Below are positions 51,074 to 59,854 of a stretch of DNA of 59,854 nt, one piece after another. This stretch comes from Hyphomicrobiales bacterium (GTDB lineage: Bacteria; Pseudomonadota; Alphaproteobacteria; Rhizobiales; Rhizobiaceae): the NCBI GenBank assembly GCA_003577315.1, contig QEVK01000023.1:1-59854 (forward strand). Direction: 5' to 3'. Under the pieces are notes generated by a model. It did no database searches and was not told the origin of the DNA. It saw only the letters and a program-made list of their open reading frames with translations. The translations under genes were made by a program, and so were the position numbers. The number at the start of each line of letters is the position of its first letter. The stretch's first letter is position 1.

Positions 51074-51826
51074 ATGAATACCAGGCTGGACGGCAAGACC
51101 GCACTCGTGACCGGGGCCTCGTCGGGGCTGGGCCGCCACTTCGCCGCGCTGCTGGCGGCGCGGGGGGTGCATGTGGTGCTGGCCGCGCGCCGGCGCGCGG
51201 CGCTGGAGGAAGCCTGCGGCGAGATCGCGGGGGCCGGCGGCGCGGCCAGCGCGGTTGCCCTCGACGTCGCCGACCCGGCCTCCGTGGCCGCCGCCTTCGC
51301 GCAGATCGGTGCGGCGCCCGACATCGTCGTCAACAATGCCGGCATCGCCGACGACAGGCCGGCGATGGAGATGGACGAGGCGACGTGGGACCGCGTCGTC
51401 GACACCAACCTCAAGGGCGCGTTCCTCGTCGCGCAGGCCGCGGCCAACGCGCTGCGCGCGGCCGGCAAGGGCGGATCGATCGTCAACGTCGCTTCAATCA
51501 CCGGGCTGAGGCCGGCCGGCAACCTCGCCGCCTATGCGGCCTCGAAGGCCGGGCTGATCCACCTGACGAAGACGCTGGCGCTCGAATGGGCGCGCCACGG
51601 CATCCGCGTCAACGCGCTGTGCCCCGGCTATATCGAGACCGACCTCAACCGCGACTTCTTCGCCGGCGAGGCCGGCAGGACGCTGATCAAACGCATTCCG
51701 CAGCGCCGGCTGGGCCGGCCGGAGGAGCTCGACGGGGCGCTGCTGCTCCTCGCCTCCGACGCCGGCAGCTACATCACCGGCGCCTCGCTCGCCGTCGATG
51801 GCGGCCATCTCGTTTCGTCGCTTTAA
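51074..51826 (+). CDS. SDR family oxidoreductase (3-oxoacyl-ACP reductase-like)
   Basis: 250-residue classical SDR. The cofactor loop TGASSGLGRHFA is at about residues 13-24, NNAGIADDRP near 89, a serine in NVASITG and the catalytic YAASK near 156. The C-terminus GASLAVDGGHLVSSL is typical of FabG-like enzymes. It lies 11 bp before an acyl-CoA dehydrogenase gene under the same TetR operator, so it probably acts on a hydroxyacyl-CoA or a related alcohol. Confidence 0.85.
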   Translation: MNTRLDGKTALVTGASSGLGRHFAALLAARGVHVVLAARRRAALEEACGEIAGAGGAASAVALDVADPASVAAAFAQIGAAPDIVVNNAGIADDRPAMEMDEATWDRVVDTNLKGAFLVAQAAANALRAAGKGGSIVNVASITGLRPAGNLAAYAASKAGLIHLTKTLALEWARHGIRVNALCPGYIETDLNRDFFAGEAGRTLIKRIPQRRLGRPEELDGALLLLASDAGSYITGASLAVDGGHLVSSL

Positions 51827-51837
51827 GGGGCTTTGTC

Positions 51838-53043
51838 ATGGATTTCACCGTTTCGCCGCGCATCGAGGATTTTCGCGCCCGCATCGCCCGCTTCGTCGAG
51901 GACCGCGTGCTGCCGCTGGAGGCCGACATTGCCAGCTACGACGCGCACGAGAACATCCGCCTCGACCTTCTCGATACGCTGCGGGCCGAGGCGCGGGCCG
52001 AGGGGCTGTGGTGCATCCAGCTCAGGCCCGAGACCGGCGGGCAGGGGCTGGGCAGGGTCGGCATGGCGGTGTGCTACGAGGCGATGAACCGCTCGATCTT
52101 CGGGCCGGCGGTGTTCAACTCGGCCGCGCCCGACGACGGCAACATGATGGTGCTGGAGATGGCCGCCACCCCGGCGCAGAAGCAGCGCTGGCTCAAGCCC
52201 ATCGTCGATGGAAGCGTGCGCTCGGCCTTCGCGATGACCGAGCCGCATCCCGGCAGCGGCTCCGACCCGTCGATGATGCTGACCACGGCGACGAGGAAGG
52301 GCGACCGCTACGTGGTGCGCGGCCGCAAGTGGTTCATCACCGGGGCGGAGGAGGCGCAGCACTTCATCCTGATGGCGCGCACCTCGGACGATGCGCGCAA
52401 GGGGCTGAGCGCCTTTTTGTTCGACCGCGACCAGCCGGGCTGGAGGATCGACCGGCGCATCCCGATCATGGGGCCGGAGGAGCATGGCGGCCATTGCGAG
52501 CTGGTGTTCGAGGGTCTCGAAATCCCGGTCGAGAACCGGCTGCTCGAAGAGGGCGACGGGCTGAAGCTGACCCAGATGCGGCTCGGCCCGGCGCGGCTGA
52601 CGCACTGCATGCGCTGGCTGGGCCTGTCGAAGCGCTGCGTCGAGATCGCGCGCACCTACGCCGCCGAGCGCTTCGCCTTCGGCGAGCGGCTGTCGAAGCG
52701 CGAATCGATCCAGATGATGCTGGGCGACCTCGCCATGAAGATCGAGATCGGCCGGCTGCTGGTGATGAAGGCGGCGTGGGAGCTCGACCGCGGCGGCTAC
52801 GCGCGCAAGGAGGTGTCGATGGCCAAGGTCCACGTCGCCAACCTGCTGCACCAGGCCGCCGACGTCGCGATCCAGATCAACGGCGCGCGCGGCTATTCGA
52901 AGGATACCCCGCTCGAATGGATCTACCGCTACGCGCGGCAGGCGCGGCTGGTCGACGGCGCCGATGAGGTCCACAAGATGGTGCTTCACCGCAACCTCGA
53001 GAAGGAAGGCGAGGGCTTCTGGAGCTGGCCGGCGGCGCACTGA
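51838..53043 (+). CDS. Acyl-CoA dehydrogenase
   Basis: 401-residue flavoprotein closest in pattern to ACAD10/11-like enzymes. AFAMTEPHPGSGSDPSMM (about residues 128-145), KWFITGAEEAQHFILMART, then LGPARLTHCMRWLGL and the FAD-contact region FAFGERLSKRESIQ. INGARGYSKDTPLEWIYRYARQ near 350 and the DGADEVHKMVL end motif contain the usual catalytic environment. It introduces a double bond into an unidentified acyl-CoA. Intact, in contrast to the truncated homologue at 11-1222. Confidence 0.86.
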   Translation: MDFTVSPRIEDFRARIARFVEDRVLPLEADIASYDAHENIRLDLLDTLRAEARAEGLWCIQLRPETGGQGLGRVGMAVCYEAMNRSIFGPAVFNSAAPDDGNMMVLEMAATPAQKQRWLKPIVDGSVRSAFAMTEPHPGSGSDPSMMLTTATRKGDRYVVRGRKWFITGAEEAQHFILMARTSDDARKGLSAFLFDRDQPGWRIDRRIPIMGPEEHGGHCELVFEGLEIPVENRLLEEGDGLKLTQMRLGPARLTHCMRWLGLSKRCVEIARTYAAERFAFGERLSKRESIQMMLGDLAMKIEIGRLLVMKAAWELDRGGYARKEVSMAKVHVANLLHQAADVAIQINGARGYSKDTPLEWIYRYARQARLVDGADEVHKMVLHRNLEKEGEGFWSWPAAH

Positions 53044-53187
53044 GCCGCCGCTGCGCCAATACGCCCCGGCCCGCGACGGGCGCGCCCATTGCCGGCGCGG
53101 CCACGCGCCCGTAGATTTCCACGGCAATTCCGGCAGGCCGGGCGCGTGGCGTCGCGGCCGGGCCGGACGGTGGAAGGGGCTGGCCGC

Positions 53188-54273
53188 ATGGCAGCGACGC
53201 TGAAGAATCCGTTTCGCAACCGCTGGTTCTGGGCGGCGGCCGCGGTTGTGGCCGCCGCCGTCGCCTGGCAGCTCGGCCAGCGGCTGGGCGAGGACGGGCC
53301 GCCGCCGGGCATCGCCTTCGGCAACGGCCGCATCGAGGCCGTGTCCATCGACATCGCCGCGCGCACGGGCGGGCGCATCCGCGACATCGTCGCCCGGGAA
53401 GGCGAGGCGGTGGCGGCCGGCCAGGCGCTGGCCCACATGGACACCCAGCAGCTCGAGGCGCAGCTTCGCGAGGCCAACGCCCAGCTCCGGCGCGGCCGCA
53501 TCGCCCGCGACGTCGCCGTCTCGGGCGTGGCGCAGGCCGAGGCCGAGCATTCGGCGGCGCTGGCCGTCGTCGCCCAGCGGCAGACCGAGCTCGACGCCGC
53601 CGAGCGCCGGGTCGGCCGCTCCGAGCTGCTGGCCGAGCGCAACGCCGTGTCGGTGCAGACGCTGGAGGACGACCGCGCCCGCATGGAGGGCGCGCGCGCC
53701 GCGCGCGACGCGGCAAGGGCGCAGGTGGCGGCGGTGGAGGCCGGTATCGCCACGGCGCGCGCCCGCATCGTCGACGCCGAGGCGGCCATCGAGGCCGCGG
53801 AGGCGGCGATCGAGCGCATCCAGGCCGACATCGACGACAGCACGCTGCGCGCGCCGCGCGCCGGCCGCGTGCAGTATCTGGTGGCCCAGCCCGGCGAGGT
53901 GGTGGCCGGCGGCGGCCGCGTGCTCAACCTGATCGACCTTTCCGACGTCTACATGACCTTCTTCCTGCCCACGGTGGAGGCCGGGCGCGTGGCGCTGGGC
54001 GCGGAGGCGCGCATCGTGCTCGACACCGCGCCCGACATCGCCGTTCCCGCCACGGTCTCGTTCCTGTCCGACGTGGCGCAGTTCACGCCGCGCACGGTCG
54101 AGACCGCGCAGGAGCGCCAGGACCTGATGTTCCGCGTGCGCGTGCGGGTGGCGCCGGAGCTGCTTGCCCGCCATGCCGACTACGTCAAGCCGGGCCTGCC
54201 GGGCGTCGCCTATGTGCGCATCGACCCGGCGGCCGAGTGGCCGCAGAACCTGCGGACCGGGCTGCTGGAATGA
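53188..54273 (+). CDS. HlyD-family membrane fusion protein (YhiI-like)
   Basis: 361-residue periplasmic adaptor with one N-terminal membrane anchor ([20 protein letters not shown], about residues 10-29). The first half of the lipoyl domain is [21 protein letters not shown] (near 62-82). A long alpha-helical hairpin (about 90-215, coiled coil) follows, then [22 protein letters not shown] as the second lipoyl half and a beta-barrel domain. I chose the ATG at 53188, where the anchor begins. It starts a three-gene export operon with an RbbA-like ATPase/permease and a second permease. Confidence 0.86.
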   Translation: MAATLKNPFRNRWFWAAAAVVAAAVAWQLGQRLGEDGPPPGIAFGNGRIEAVSIDIAARTGGRIRDIVAREGEAVAAGQALAHMDTQQLEAQLREANAQLRRGRIARDVAVSGVAQAEAEHSAALAVVAQRQTELDAAERRVGRSELLAERNAVSVQTLEDDRARMEGARAARDAARAQVAAVEAGIATARARIVDAEAAIEAAEAAIERIQADIDDSTLRAPRAGRVQYLVAQPGEVVAGGGRVLNLIDLSDVYMTFFLPTVEAGRVALGAEARIVLDTAPDIAVPATVSFLSDVAQFTPRTVETAQERQDLMFRVRVRVAPELLARHADYVKPGLPGVAYVRIDPAAEWPQNLRTGLLE

Positions 54274-54283
54274 GCGAGGACGG

Positions 54284-57040
54284 ATGAGCGAGGGCGAAAA
54301 GCCGGCGCTGGCCGCCAGCGTGCGCGGTCTCGGCCACTCCTTCAAGACGGCGCGGGCGCTTGACGACGTCACGCTCGACTTTCCCGCCGGCCGCATGCTC
54401 GGGCTGATCGGGCCGGACGGGGTCGGCAAGTCGACGCTTTTGTCGCTGATCGCGGGCGCCCGCAAGGTGCAGGAGGGCGAGGTGACCGCGCTCGGTGCCG
54501 ACATGCGCGACGCGGCCGCGCGGGCGGGCGTGGGGCCGCGCATCGCCTACATGCCGCAGGGGCTGGGCAAGAACCTCTATCCGACGCTGTCGGTGTTCGA
54601 GAACGTCGACTTCTTCGGCCGGCTGTTCGGCCATGCCCGCGCCGAGCGCGAGCGGCGCATCCGCGAGCTGCTCGCCGCCACCGGGCTCGACCCGTTCCCC
54701 GACCGGCCGGCGGGCAAGCTGTCGGGCGGCATGAAGCAGAAGCTGGGCCTGTGCTGCGCGCTGATCCACGACCCCGACCTTCTGATCCTCGACGAGCCGA
54801 CCACCGGCGTCGACCCGCTGGCGCGCCGCCAGTTCTGGGACCTGATCGGCGGCATCCGCGCCGGGCGGCCGGGCATGGGCGTCATCGTCGCCACCGCCTA
54901 CATGGAGGAGGCGGCCGGCTTCGACTGGCTGGTGGCCATGGACGAGGGCAAGGTGCTGGCCACCGGCACGCCGGCCGAGCTTCAGCGACGCACCGGCACG
55001 GACTCGCTGGACGACGCCTTCATCGCGCTGATGCCCGAGCACAAGCGCAGCCGCCATCGCGGGGTCGTCATCCCCCCTCGCCCGGCCGACGGCCAGGAGA
55101 CGGCCATCGAGGCCGAGGGCCTGACCATCCGCTTCGGCGACTTCACGGCGGTCGACGACGTCAGCTTCCGCATCCCGCGCGGCGAGATCTTCGGCTTCCT
55201 CGGCTCCAACGGCTGCGGCAAGACCACGACGATGAAGATGCTGACCGGCCTGCTGCCGGCGAGCGAGGGCACGGCGCGGCTGTTCGGCCACGAGGTCGAC
55301 CCGCGCGACATCGAGACGCGCCGGCGCGTCGGCTACATGTCGCAGTCCTTCTCGCTCTATTCGGAGCTGACGGTGCGCCAGAACCTCGACCTGCACGCGC
55401 GCCTGTTCAGCCTGCCGCCGCAGGCCATCCCCGCCCGCATCGAGGAGATGGCGCGCCGCTTCGACCTTCTCGAAATCATGGACGCGCTGCCCGACGCGCT
55501 GCCGCTGGGCGTCACGCAGCGGCTGTCGCTGGCGGTGGCGATGATCCACGCGCCGGAGATGCTGATCCTCGACGAGCCGACCTCGGGCGTCGACCCCATC
55601 GCGCGCGACGCGCTGTGGCAGAGCTTCGCCGACCTTTCGCGCGAGGACGGCGTGACCATCTTCATCTCCACCCATTTCATGAACGAGGCCGAGCGCTGCG
55701 ACCGCATCTCGCTGATGCACGCCGGCAAGGTGCTGGTCTCCGACACGCCGGCGGCGATCGTGGAACAGCGCGGCTGCAAGGACCTGGAGGAAGCCTTCGT
55801 CTCCTATCTGGAGGAGGCGATCGGCGAGAGCGGCCGGGCGGCGAAGGCGGCCGCGCCCGACCTCGCCCCGGTGATCGCCGAATACGACCACCATGCGGCC
55901 GGCCGGCGGCGCATCCTCGATCCGCTGCGCGTCATGAGCTATGCGCGGCGCGAGGCGCTGGAGCTGCGCCGCGACCCGATCCGCGCCTCCTTCGCCTTCA
56001 TCGGCAGCCTCGTGCTTCTGTTCGTGCTGGGCTACGGCATCAGCATGGACGTGCGCGAGCTGCCCTTCGCCGTGCTCGACCACGACCGCACCACGGCAAG
56101 CCGCGACTACACGCTCGACATCGCCGGCTCGCCCTGGTTCACCGAGCGGCCGCCGCTCGCCAGCCACGCCGACCTCGACCGGCGCATGCGCAGCGGGGAG
56201 CTCAGCCTCGCCATCGAGATTCCGCCCGGCTTCGCCCGCGACGTGGCGGCCGGCCGCGACGTCGGCGTCGGCGCGTGGATCGACGGGGCCATGCCCTCGC
56301 GCGCCGAGACGGCGCAGGGCTACGTCCAGGGCCTGCACGCGCACTGGCTGCAAAGCCGCGCCCGCGAGCTGTACGGCGAGGCCGCGCTCGCCGCCGACTT
56401 CCGGCTGGAGACGCGGTTCCGCTACAATCCGGGCGTCGAGAGCCTGGTCGCCATGGTGCCGGCGGTGATCGCGCTGGTGCTTCTGTTCATCCCGGCCATG
56501 CTGTCGACGCTCGCCATCGTGCGCGAGAAGGACCTCGGCTCCATCGTCAACCTCTATGTGACGCCGGTCACCCGGCTGGAGTTCCTGCTCGGCAAGCAGT
56601 TGCCCTATGTCGGGCTGTCCATGCTGAACTTCGCGACGCTGACGGCCTTCGCCGTGTTCGTGCAGGGCGTGCCGTTCACCGGCAGTCTTGCCGCTTTCGT
56701 CGTCGGCGGCCTGCTCTACGCGGTGGCCGCGACCGGGCTCGGCCTGTTCATCTCCTCGTTCATGAACAGCCAGATCGCGGCGATCTTCTTCACCACCATC
56801 GTCACCATGCTGCTTGCCGTGCAGTATTCGGGCATGATCGACCCGGTGGCCTCGATGGAGGGCTCGGCCGCGGCCATCGGCGCGATCAACCCGGCCTCGC
56901 ACTTCGTCACCATCGCGCGCGGCGCCTTCTCCAAGGCGCTCGGCTTCGCCGACCTCGCCGGCTCGTTCGCCGCGCTCGCCGCCGCCGGGCCGGCGCTTCT
57001 GGCGCTGAGCGTGCTTTTCCTCAGGAAGCAGGCGCGCTGA
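54284..57040 (+). CDS. rbbA: RbbA-like fused ABC transporter (two ATPase domains plus permease)
   Basis: 918 residues. First ATPase domain about 10-240: Walker [10 protein letters not shown], signature [10 protein letters not shown], Walker [14 protein letters not shown]. Second domain about 280-510: Walker [10 protein letters not shown], a degenerate signature [12 protein letters not shown], Walker [14 protein letters not shown] and H-loop [11 protein letters not shown]. The C-terminal ABC-2 permease (about 575-918) has one helix, a large extracytoplasmic loop and five further helices. Architecture and the unusual GPDGVGKST loop match E. coli RbbA (YhiH), encoded between yhiI and yhhJ. It probably exports a hydrophobic compound; the ribosome-associated role described for RbbA cannot be judged here. 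Confidence 0.87.
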   Translation: MSEGEKPALAASVRGLGHSFKTARALDDVTLDFPAGRMLGLIGPDGVGKSTLLSLIAGARKVQEGEVTALGADMRDAAARAGVGPRIAYMPQGLGKNLYPTLSVFENVDFFGRLFGHARAERERRIRELLAATGLDPFPDRPAGKLSGGMKQKLGLCCALIHDPDLLILDEPTTGVDPLARRQFWDLIGGIRAGRPGMGVIVATAYMEEAAGFDWLVAMDEGKVLATGTPAELQRRTGTDSLDDAFIALMPEHKRSRHRGVVIPPRPADGQETAIEAEGLTIRFGDFTAVDDVSFRIPRGEIFGFLGSNGCGKTTTMKMLTGLLPASEGTARLFGHEVDPRDIETRRRVGYMSQSFSLYSELTVRQNLDLHARLFSLPPQAIPARIEEMARRFDLLEIMDALPDALPLGVTQRLSLAVAMIHAPEMLILDEPTSGVDPIARDALWQSFADLSREDGVTIFISTHFMNEAERCDRISLMHAGKVLVSDTPAAIVEQRGCKDLEEAFVSYLEEAIGESGRAAKAAAPDLAPVIAEYDHHAAGRRRILDPLRVMSYARREALELRRDPIRASFAFIGSLVLLFVLGYGISMDVRELPFAVLDHDRTTASRDYTLDIAGSPWFTERPPLASHADLDRRMRSGELSLAIEIPPGFARDVAAGRDVGVGAWIDGAMPSRAETAQGYVQGLHAHWLQSRARELYGEAALAADFRLETRFRYNPGVESLVAMVPAVIALVLLFIPAMLSTLAIVREKDLGSIVNLYVTPVTRLEFLLGKQLPYVGLSMLNFATLTAFAVFVQGVPFTGSLAAFVVGGLLYAVAATGLGLFISSFMNSQIAAIFFTTIVTMLLAVQYSGMIDPVASMEGSAAAIGAINPASHFVTIARGAFSKALGFADLAGSFAALAAAGPALLALSVLFLRKQAR

Positions 57041-57042
57041 CG

Positions 57043-58155
57043 ATGCGGATCGCGACCGTCTGGAGGCTGGGCATCAAGGAATTGTGGGGCCTCGTGCGCA
57101 CGCCCGCGCTCCTGGTGCTGATCCTGTTCGCCTTCTCGCTCCAGATCTACGTGGCGGCGACGGCGACGCCGTTCACGTTGAACAAGGCGCCGATCTCCAT
57201 CGTCGACGAGGACGTCTCGCCGCTGTCGGCCCGCATCGCCACGGCCTTCTACCTGCCCTGGTTCACCCCGCCGCAGACGATCACGCTGTCGCAGATGAAC
57301 CGGCGCATGGACGCCGGCATCGACACCTTCACCCTCGTCATCCCGGCCGGCTTCCAGCGCGACCTGCTGGCGGGGGCGGAGCCCGCCATCCAGCTCAACG
57401 TCGACGCCACGCGCATGACCCAGGCCTTCACCGGCGCGGGCTACGTGCAGGCGATCGTGGCCGGCGAGGTGGCCGAGTTCGCGCGGCGCTACCGCGCCGA
57501 GGAGGTGCCGCCGGTGGACCTCGTGCTGCGCGCCCGCTTCAACCCGGAGCTGAACCCCGGCTGGTTCGGCGCGATGATGGAGGTGGTCAACAACGTGTCG
57601 CTGCTGTCCGTCATCCTGGCGGGCGCGGCGCTGATCCGCGAGCGCGAGCGCGGCACCATCGAGCACCTGCTCGTCATGCCGGTGACGCCGGTCGAGATCA
57701 TGGTCGGCAAGATATGGCCGATGGCGCTGGTCGTGCTTGGCGCGGTGCTGTTTTCCATGACCATTGTGGTGCAGGCGTGGCTCGATATCCCCGTCGCCGG
57801 CTCGCTGTGGCTGCTGATGGCGGGCGCGGCGCTCCAGCTCTTCGCCACCACCTCGCTCGGCATCCTGCTCGCCACCGTCGCCGGCTCGATGCCGCAATTC
57901 GGGCTGCTGCTGATGCTGGTGCTGTTCCCGCTCCAGATTCTCGCCGGCGGGCTGACGCCGGTGGAGAACATGCCCGACGCCCTGCGCTGGGCGATGAGCG
58001 CCGCGCCCGACACGCATTTCGTGTCGCTGGCGCAGGCGGTGCTGTTCCGCGGCGCGGGGCTCGACACGGTGTGGCCGCAGCTCGCCAGCCTCGCCGCCAT
58101 CGGGACGGCCTTCTTCGCCCTGTCCCTGTGGCGCTTCCGCAAGTCGCTGGGCTAG
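57043..58155 (+). CDS. ABC-2 type permease (YhhJ-like)
   Basis: 370-residue ABC-2 permease. An N-terminal helix (TPALLVLILFAFSLQIYVAA, about 19-38) is followed by a roughly 140-residue periplasmic domain and five C-terminal helices. SLLSVILAGAALIRERERGTIEHLLVMPVTPVEIMVGK is the family core (about 184-221), and LQILAGGLTPVENMP is near 305. It starts 2 bp after rbbA and completes the yhiI-rbbA-yhhJ-like operon, supplying the second membrane half. Convergent with dctP. Confidence 0.87.
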   Translation: MRIATVWRLGIKELWGLVRTPALLVLILFAFSLQIYVAATATPFTLNKAPISIVDEDVSPLSARIATAFYLPWFTPPQTITLSQMNRRMDAGIDTFTLVIPAGFQRDLLAGAEPAIQLNVDATRMTQAFTGAGYVQAIVAGEVAEFARRYRAEEVPPVDLVLRARFNPELNPGWFGAMMEVVNNVSLLSVILAGAALIRERERGTIEHLLVMPVTPVEIMVGKIWPMALVVLGAVLFSMTIVVQAWLDIPVAGSLWLLMAGAALQLFATTSLGILLATVAGSMPQFGLLLMLVLFPLQILAGGLTPVENMPDALRWAMSAAPDTHFVSLAQAVLFRGAGLDTVWPQLASLAAIGTAFFALSLWRFRKSLG

Positions 58156-58213
58156 ATTCCCCCGTCGAGGCCGGCGAAGCGGCTGTCGTCCCCGCCCCGG
58201 CGCGCAAGGGGCG

Positions 58214-59203
58214 TCACAGCGCGGCGACGGCCTCGATCGCCGCCATGCCGCCGACGCGGCCGGAAAACTCCTGCCAGACCCTGCGCGCCGGCTCCCGCCA
58301 CGGCGCGAGGTCGGAGACCGCGTGGAAGGTCGCGCCGCCGGCCCCGGCGACCGCGTCGGCGGCGCGCTCCTCGGCCGCCATCAGCGCGCCGAACCGCGCC
58401 GCGCCCTCGACGGCCGCGCGGCGCAGCGCCGCCTGCTCCTCGCCGCCGAGGCCCGACCAGAAGCGGCCGGAAAACAGCACCGCGCCGGCGGCGCGGATGT
58501 GGGCGGTGAGCGTCACATGCGGCGCCACCTCGTGGAGCCGGAAGCCGGCATAGGCGGCCCGGGTCAGGTCCATGGCCTCGACATGGCCGGTCGACAGCGC
58601 GTTGTAGGTCTCGGTGATGGGCAGCGCGATGGGCAGCGCGCCGAAGCCCTGCCACAACGCGGCGTGCAGCGGGCTCTGGATGACGCGGATGCGCTTGCCC
58701 TCCAGCGCGGCGGGCTCGAGCAGCGGCCGGCGGGCGACGAGGTGGCGCGCGCCGTAGTCGATGAAGGCCGGGGCGACGAAGCCTTGCGCCTCGAGCCTTT
58801 CGCGCAGCCGCGCGCCCTCCTCGCCGGCGAGCGCGGCCGCGAGGTGGGCCTCGTCGCGGAACAGGAAGGGCAGGTCGAAGAGCTGGCTTTCCGGCACCCA
58901 GGCCGACAGCGTCGAAAGGGTCGACAGGCTCGCCTGGATCGAGCCGAGCCGCAGCCCCTCGGCCACCGCCTTCTCGCCGCCGAGCGCGGCGTTGGCGACG
59001 ACGGTGAAGGAGAACGCGCCGGGCAGCGCGGCCTCGACGCGGTCGCGCATATGGGCCCAGATCAGCGTCTCGGGCTTGTCATCGCCCAGAAGCGAGGCGA
59101 CGATCAGCGGCCGGGCGGCGCGGGCGCGGCGGATGAGGCCGGGCATGGCGAGAGCCGGCAGGGCGAGCGGCGCGGCGAGCAGGGCACGGCGGGTGGGCTT
59201 CAT
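58214..59203 (-). CDS. dctP: TRAP transporter substrate-binding protein DctP
   Basis: 329-residue periplasmic solute receptor. The signal sequence has twin arginines (MKPTRRALLAAPLALPALA), suggesting Tat or Sec export. AEGLRLGSIQASLSTLSTLS, QLFDLPFLFRDEAHL and the conserved ligand-binding Arg in LEGKRIRVIQSPLH (near residue 170) are typical of the DctP family. AGGAGG lies 7 bases before the ATG at 59203; two upstream in-frame codons lack such a site. It follows the large permease gene by 14 bp. Ligands of this class are usually organic acids. Confidence 0.87.
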   Translation of the reverse strand: MKPTRRALLAAPLALPALAMPGLIRRARAARPLIVASLLGDDKPETLIWAHMRDRVEAALPGAFSFTVVANAALGGEKAVAEGLRLGSIQASLSTLSTLSAWVPESQLFDLPFLFRDEAHLAAALAGEEGARLRERLEAQGFVAPAFIDYGARHLVARRPLLEPAALEGKRIRVIQSPLHAALWQGFGALPIALPITETYNALSTGHVEAMDLTRAAYAGFRLHEVAPHVTLTAHIRAAGAVLFSGRFWSGLGGEEQAALRRAAVEGAARFGALMAAEERAADAVAGAGGATFHAVSDLAPWREPARRVWQEFSGRVGGMAAIEAVAAL

Positions 59204-59217
59204 TTCGGGACCTCCTT

Positions 59218-59854
59218 TCACGGTCGCGACAGCGCGGCATGGGCGGCGACGGCGAGCCCCATGCACAGGAGCGCGGCGAGCAGCGCCGCGAGATAGGGCA
59301 GGACGGCGGAAAACAGCCGCGCCGCCGACAGCCCGGCGGTGGCGGCCACCACCTGCACCAGGATGCCGACCGGCGGGGTGAGCCCGCCGATCATCAGGTT
59401 GACGACGAGGACGACGCCGAAATGGACGGGATCGATGCCGGACGCGACCGCGACCGGCAGGAGCAGCGGCGCAAACAGCAGGATCGCCGCGCCGATGTCG
59501 AGCGCCAGCCCGACGACGAGCAGCAGAAGGTTGGCCGCGAGCATGACCGCGAAGGGGTCGTTGCCGAGCGACAGCGCAAGGCCGGCGGCCGCCTGCGCCA
59601 CGCCGCCGGCGGCGAGCAGGAAGGCGAGCGGCGCGGCCGCGCCGATCAGCATCAGGATGGCGGCGGCCTCGGCCCCCGCGCGGCAGAAGGCCGCCGCCAT
59701 GCCGCCGCCCCGGCGCGCGGCGAGCGTGGCCGCCACCATGTAGGCGGCGGCGAGGCCGGCGGCCTCGGTGGGCGTGACGATGCCCAGCCGGATGCCGGCG
59801 GTGACGACGAGCGCCAGCCCCAGCACCGGCAGGGCGCGCCGCGCAAGCCTCGCG
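59218..59854 (-). CDS. dctM: TRAP transporter large permease DctM, C-terminal part
   Basis: The last 212 residues or so of the 12-helix large TRAP permease; the gene runs off the window. TPTEAAGLAAAYMVAATLAA (a conserved TPTEA cytoplasmic motif), LLLLVVGLALDIGAAILLFAPLLLPVA, HFGVVLVVNLMIGGLTPPVG and a last membrane segment are all characteristic. It uses a sodium or proton gradient to take up the ligand delivered by DctP. The small DctQ permease would be expected beyond the window end or fused upstream. Confidence 0.87.
   Translation of the reverse strand, partial: ARLARRALPVLGLALVVTAGIRLGIVTPTEAAGLAAAYMVAATLAARRGGGMAAAFCRAGAEAAAILMLIGAAAPLAFLLAAGGVAQAAAGLALSLGNDPFAVMLAANLLLLVVGLALDIGAAILLFAPLLLPVAVASGIDPVHFGVVLVVNLMIGGLTPPVGILVQVVAATAGLSAARLFSAVLPYLAALLAALLCMGLAVAAHAALSRP

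Noticed and set aside
54185..56902. Minus-strand frame of about 900 codons opposite rbbA
   Set aside because: His/Arg/Asp-rich antisense shadow of the ABC transporter.

Overview
The window is a GC-rich alphaproteobacterial segment, most likely from Hyphomicrobiales (Rhizobiales). The strongest argument is a complete repCBA cassette on the minus strand (23184-27217) with a ctRNA gene, two parS-type palindromes and an AT-rich origin-like patch inside repC. This shows that the window covers the replication region of a plasmid, megaplasmid or chromid. An Lrp-controlled acdS gene, many GntR/TetR-controlled catabolic clusters and several ABC importers fit a soil or plant-associated rhizobial relative. 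Genus cannot be read from the sequence.

Layout. (1) 1-97: end of an IS21-like insertion that has cut off the last codons of an acyl-CoA dehydrogenase. (2) 98-8486: a catabolic module with acyl-CoA dehydrogenase, a multifunctional-enzyme-type SDR, LivMHFG permease/ATPases without a binding protein, a TetR regulator, an alpha-methylacyl-CoA racemase/CoA-transferase and a double-EthD protein. (3) 8756-18070: a second Liv importer (livK-M-H-G-F) with an acyl-CoA ligase embedded in it, a TetR regulator, and a divergent quinone-oxidoreductase-like gene plus enoyl-CoA hydratase. (4) 18278-27217: replicon maintenance, comprising scpB-like and DUF1403 genes, a tyrosine recombinase, a WGR-domain protein, an LLM flavoprotein and repABC. 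(5) 27670-28860: a Cds1-type L-cysteine desulfhydrase. (6) 28945-44661: what looks like a complete hydroxyproline island. A dipeptide-type ABC importer and an Xaa-Pro peptidase feed 4-hydroxyproline 2-epimerase, D-hydroxyproline dehydrogenase, pyrroline-4-hydroxy-2-carboxylate deaminase and alpha-ketoglutaric semialdehyde dehydrogenase; a malate/lactate-dehydrogenase-like reductase and two GntR/FCD regulators accompany them. (7) 44690-47380: a Gfo/Idh/MocA oxidoreductase and a GMC oxidoreductase. (8) 47662-49309: ACC deaminase and its divergent Lrp-type regulator. (9) 49313-53043: class-IV aminotransferase and TetR regulator, divergent from an SDR and an acyl-CoA dehydrogenase. (10) 53188-58155: a HlyD/RbbA/YhhJ-type export operon. 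(11) 58214-59854: TRAP binding protein and the C-terminal half of its large permease.

How the parts work together. The island at 29-44.7 kb can be read as import of proline/hydroxyproline-containing peptides, cleavage, and conversion of trans-4-hydroxy-L-proline to 2-oxoglutarate. Two different palindromic operators (TTGCAT-type and TTGTCGACAA) divide the island between its two GntR regulators. The two Liv clusters look like uptake of organic acids followed by CoA activation and beta-oxidation-like steps, each with its own TetR operator. Noncoding structure is rich: a dispersed 68-bp element with a hairpin (three copies), an 81-bp tandem hairpin repeat, a 78-bp direct repeat and two long polypurine tracts.
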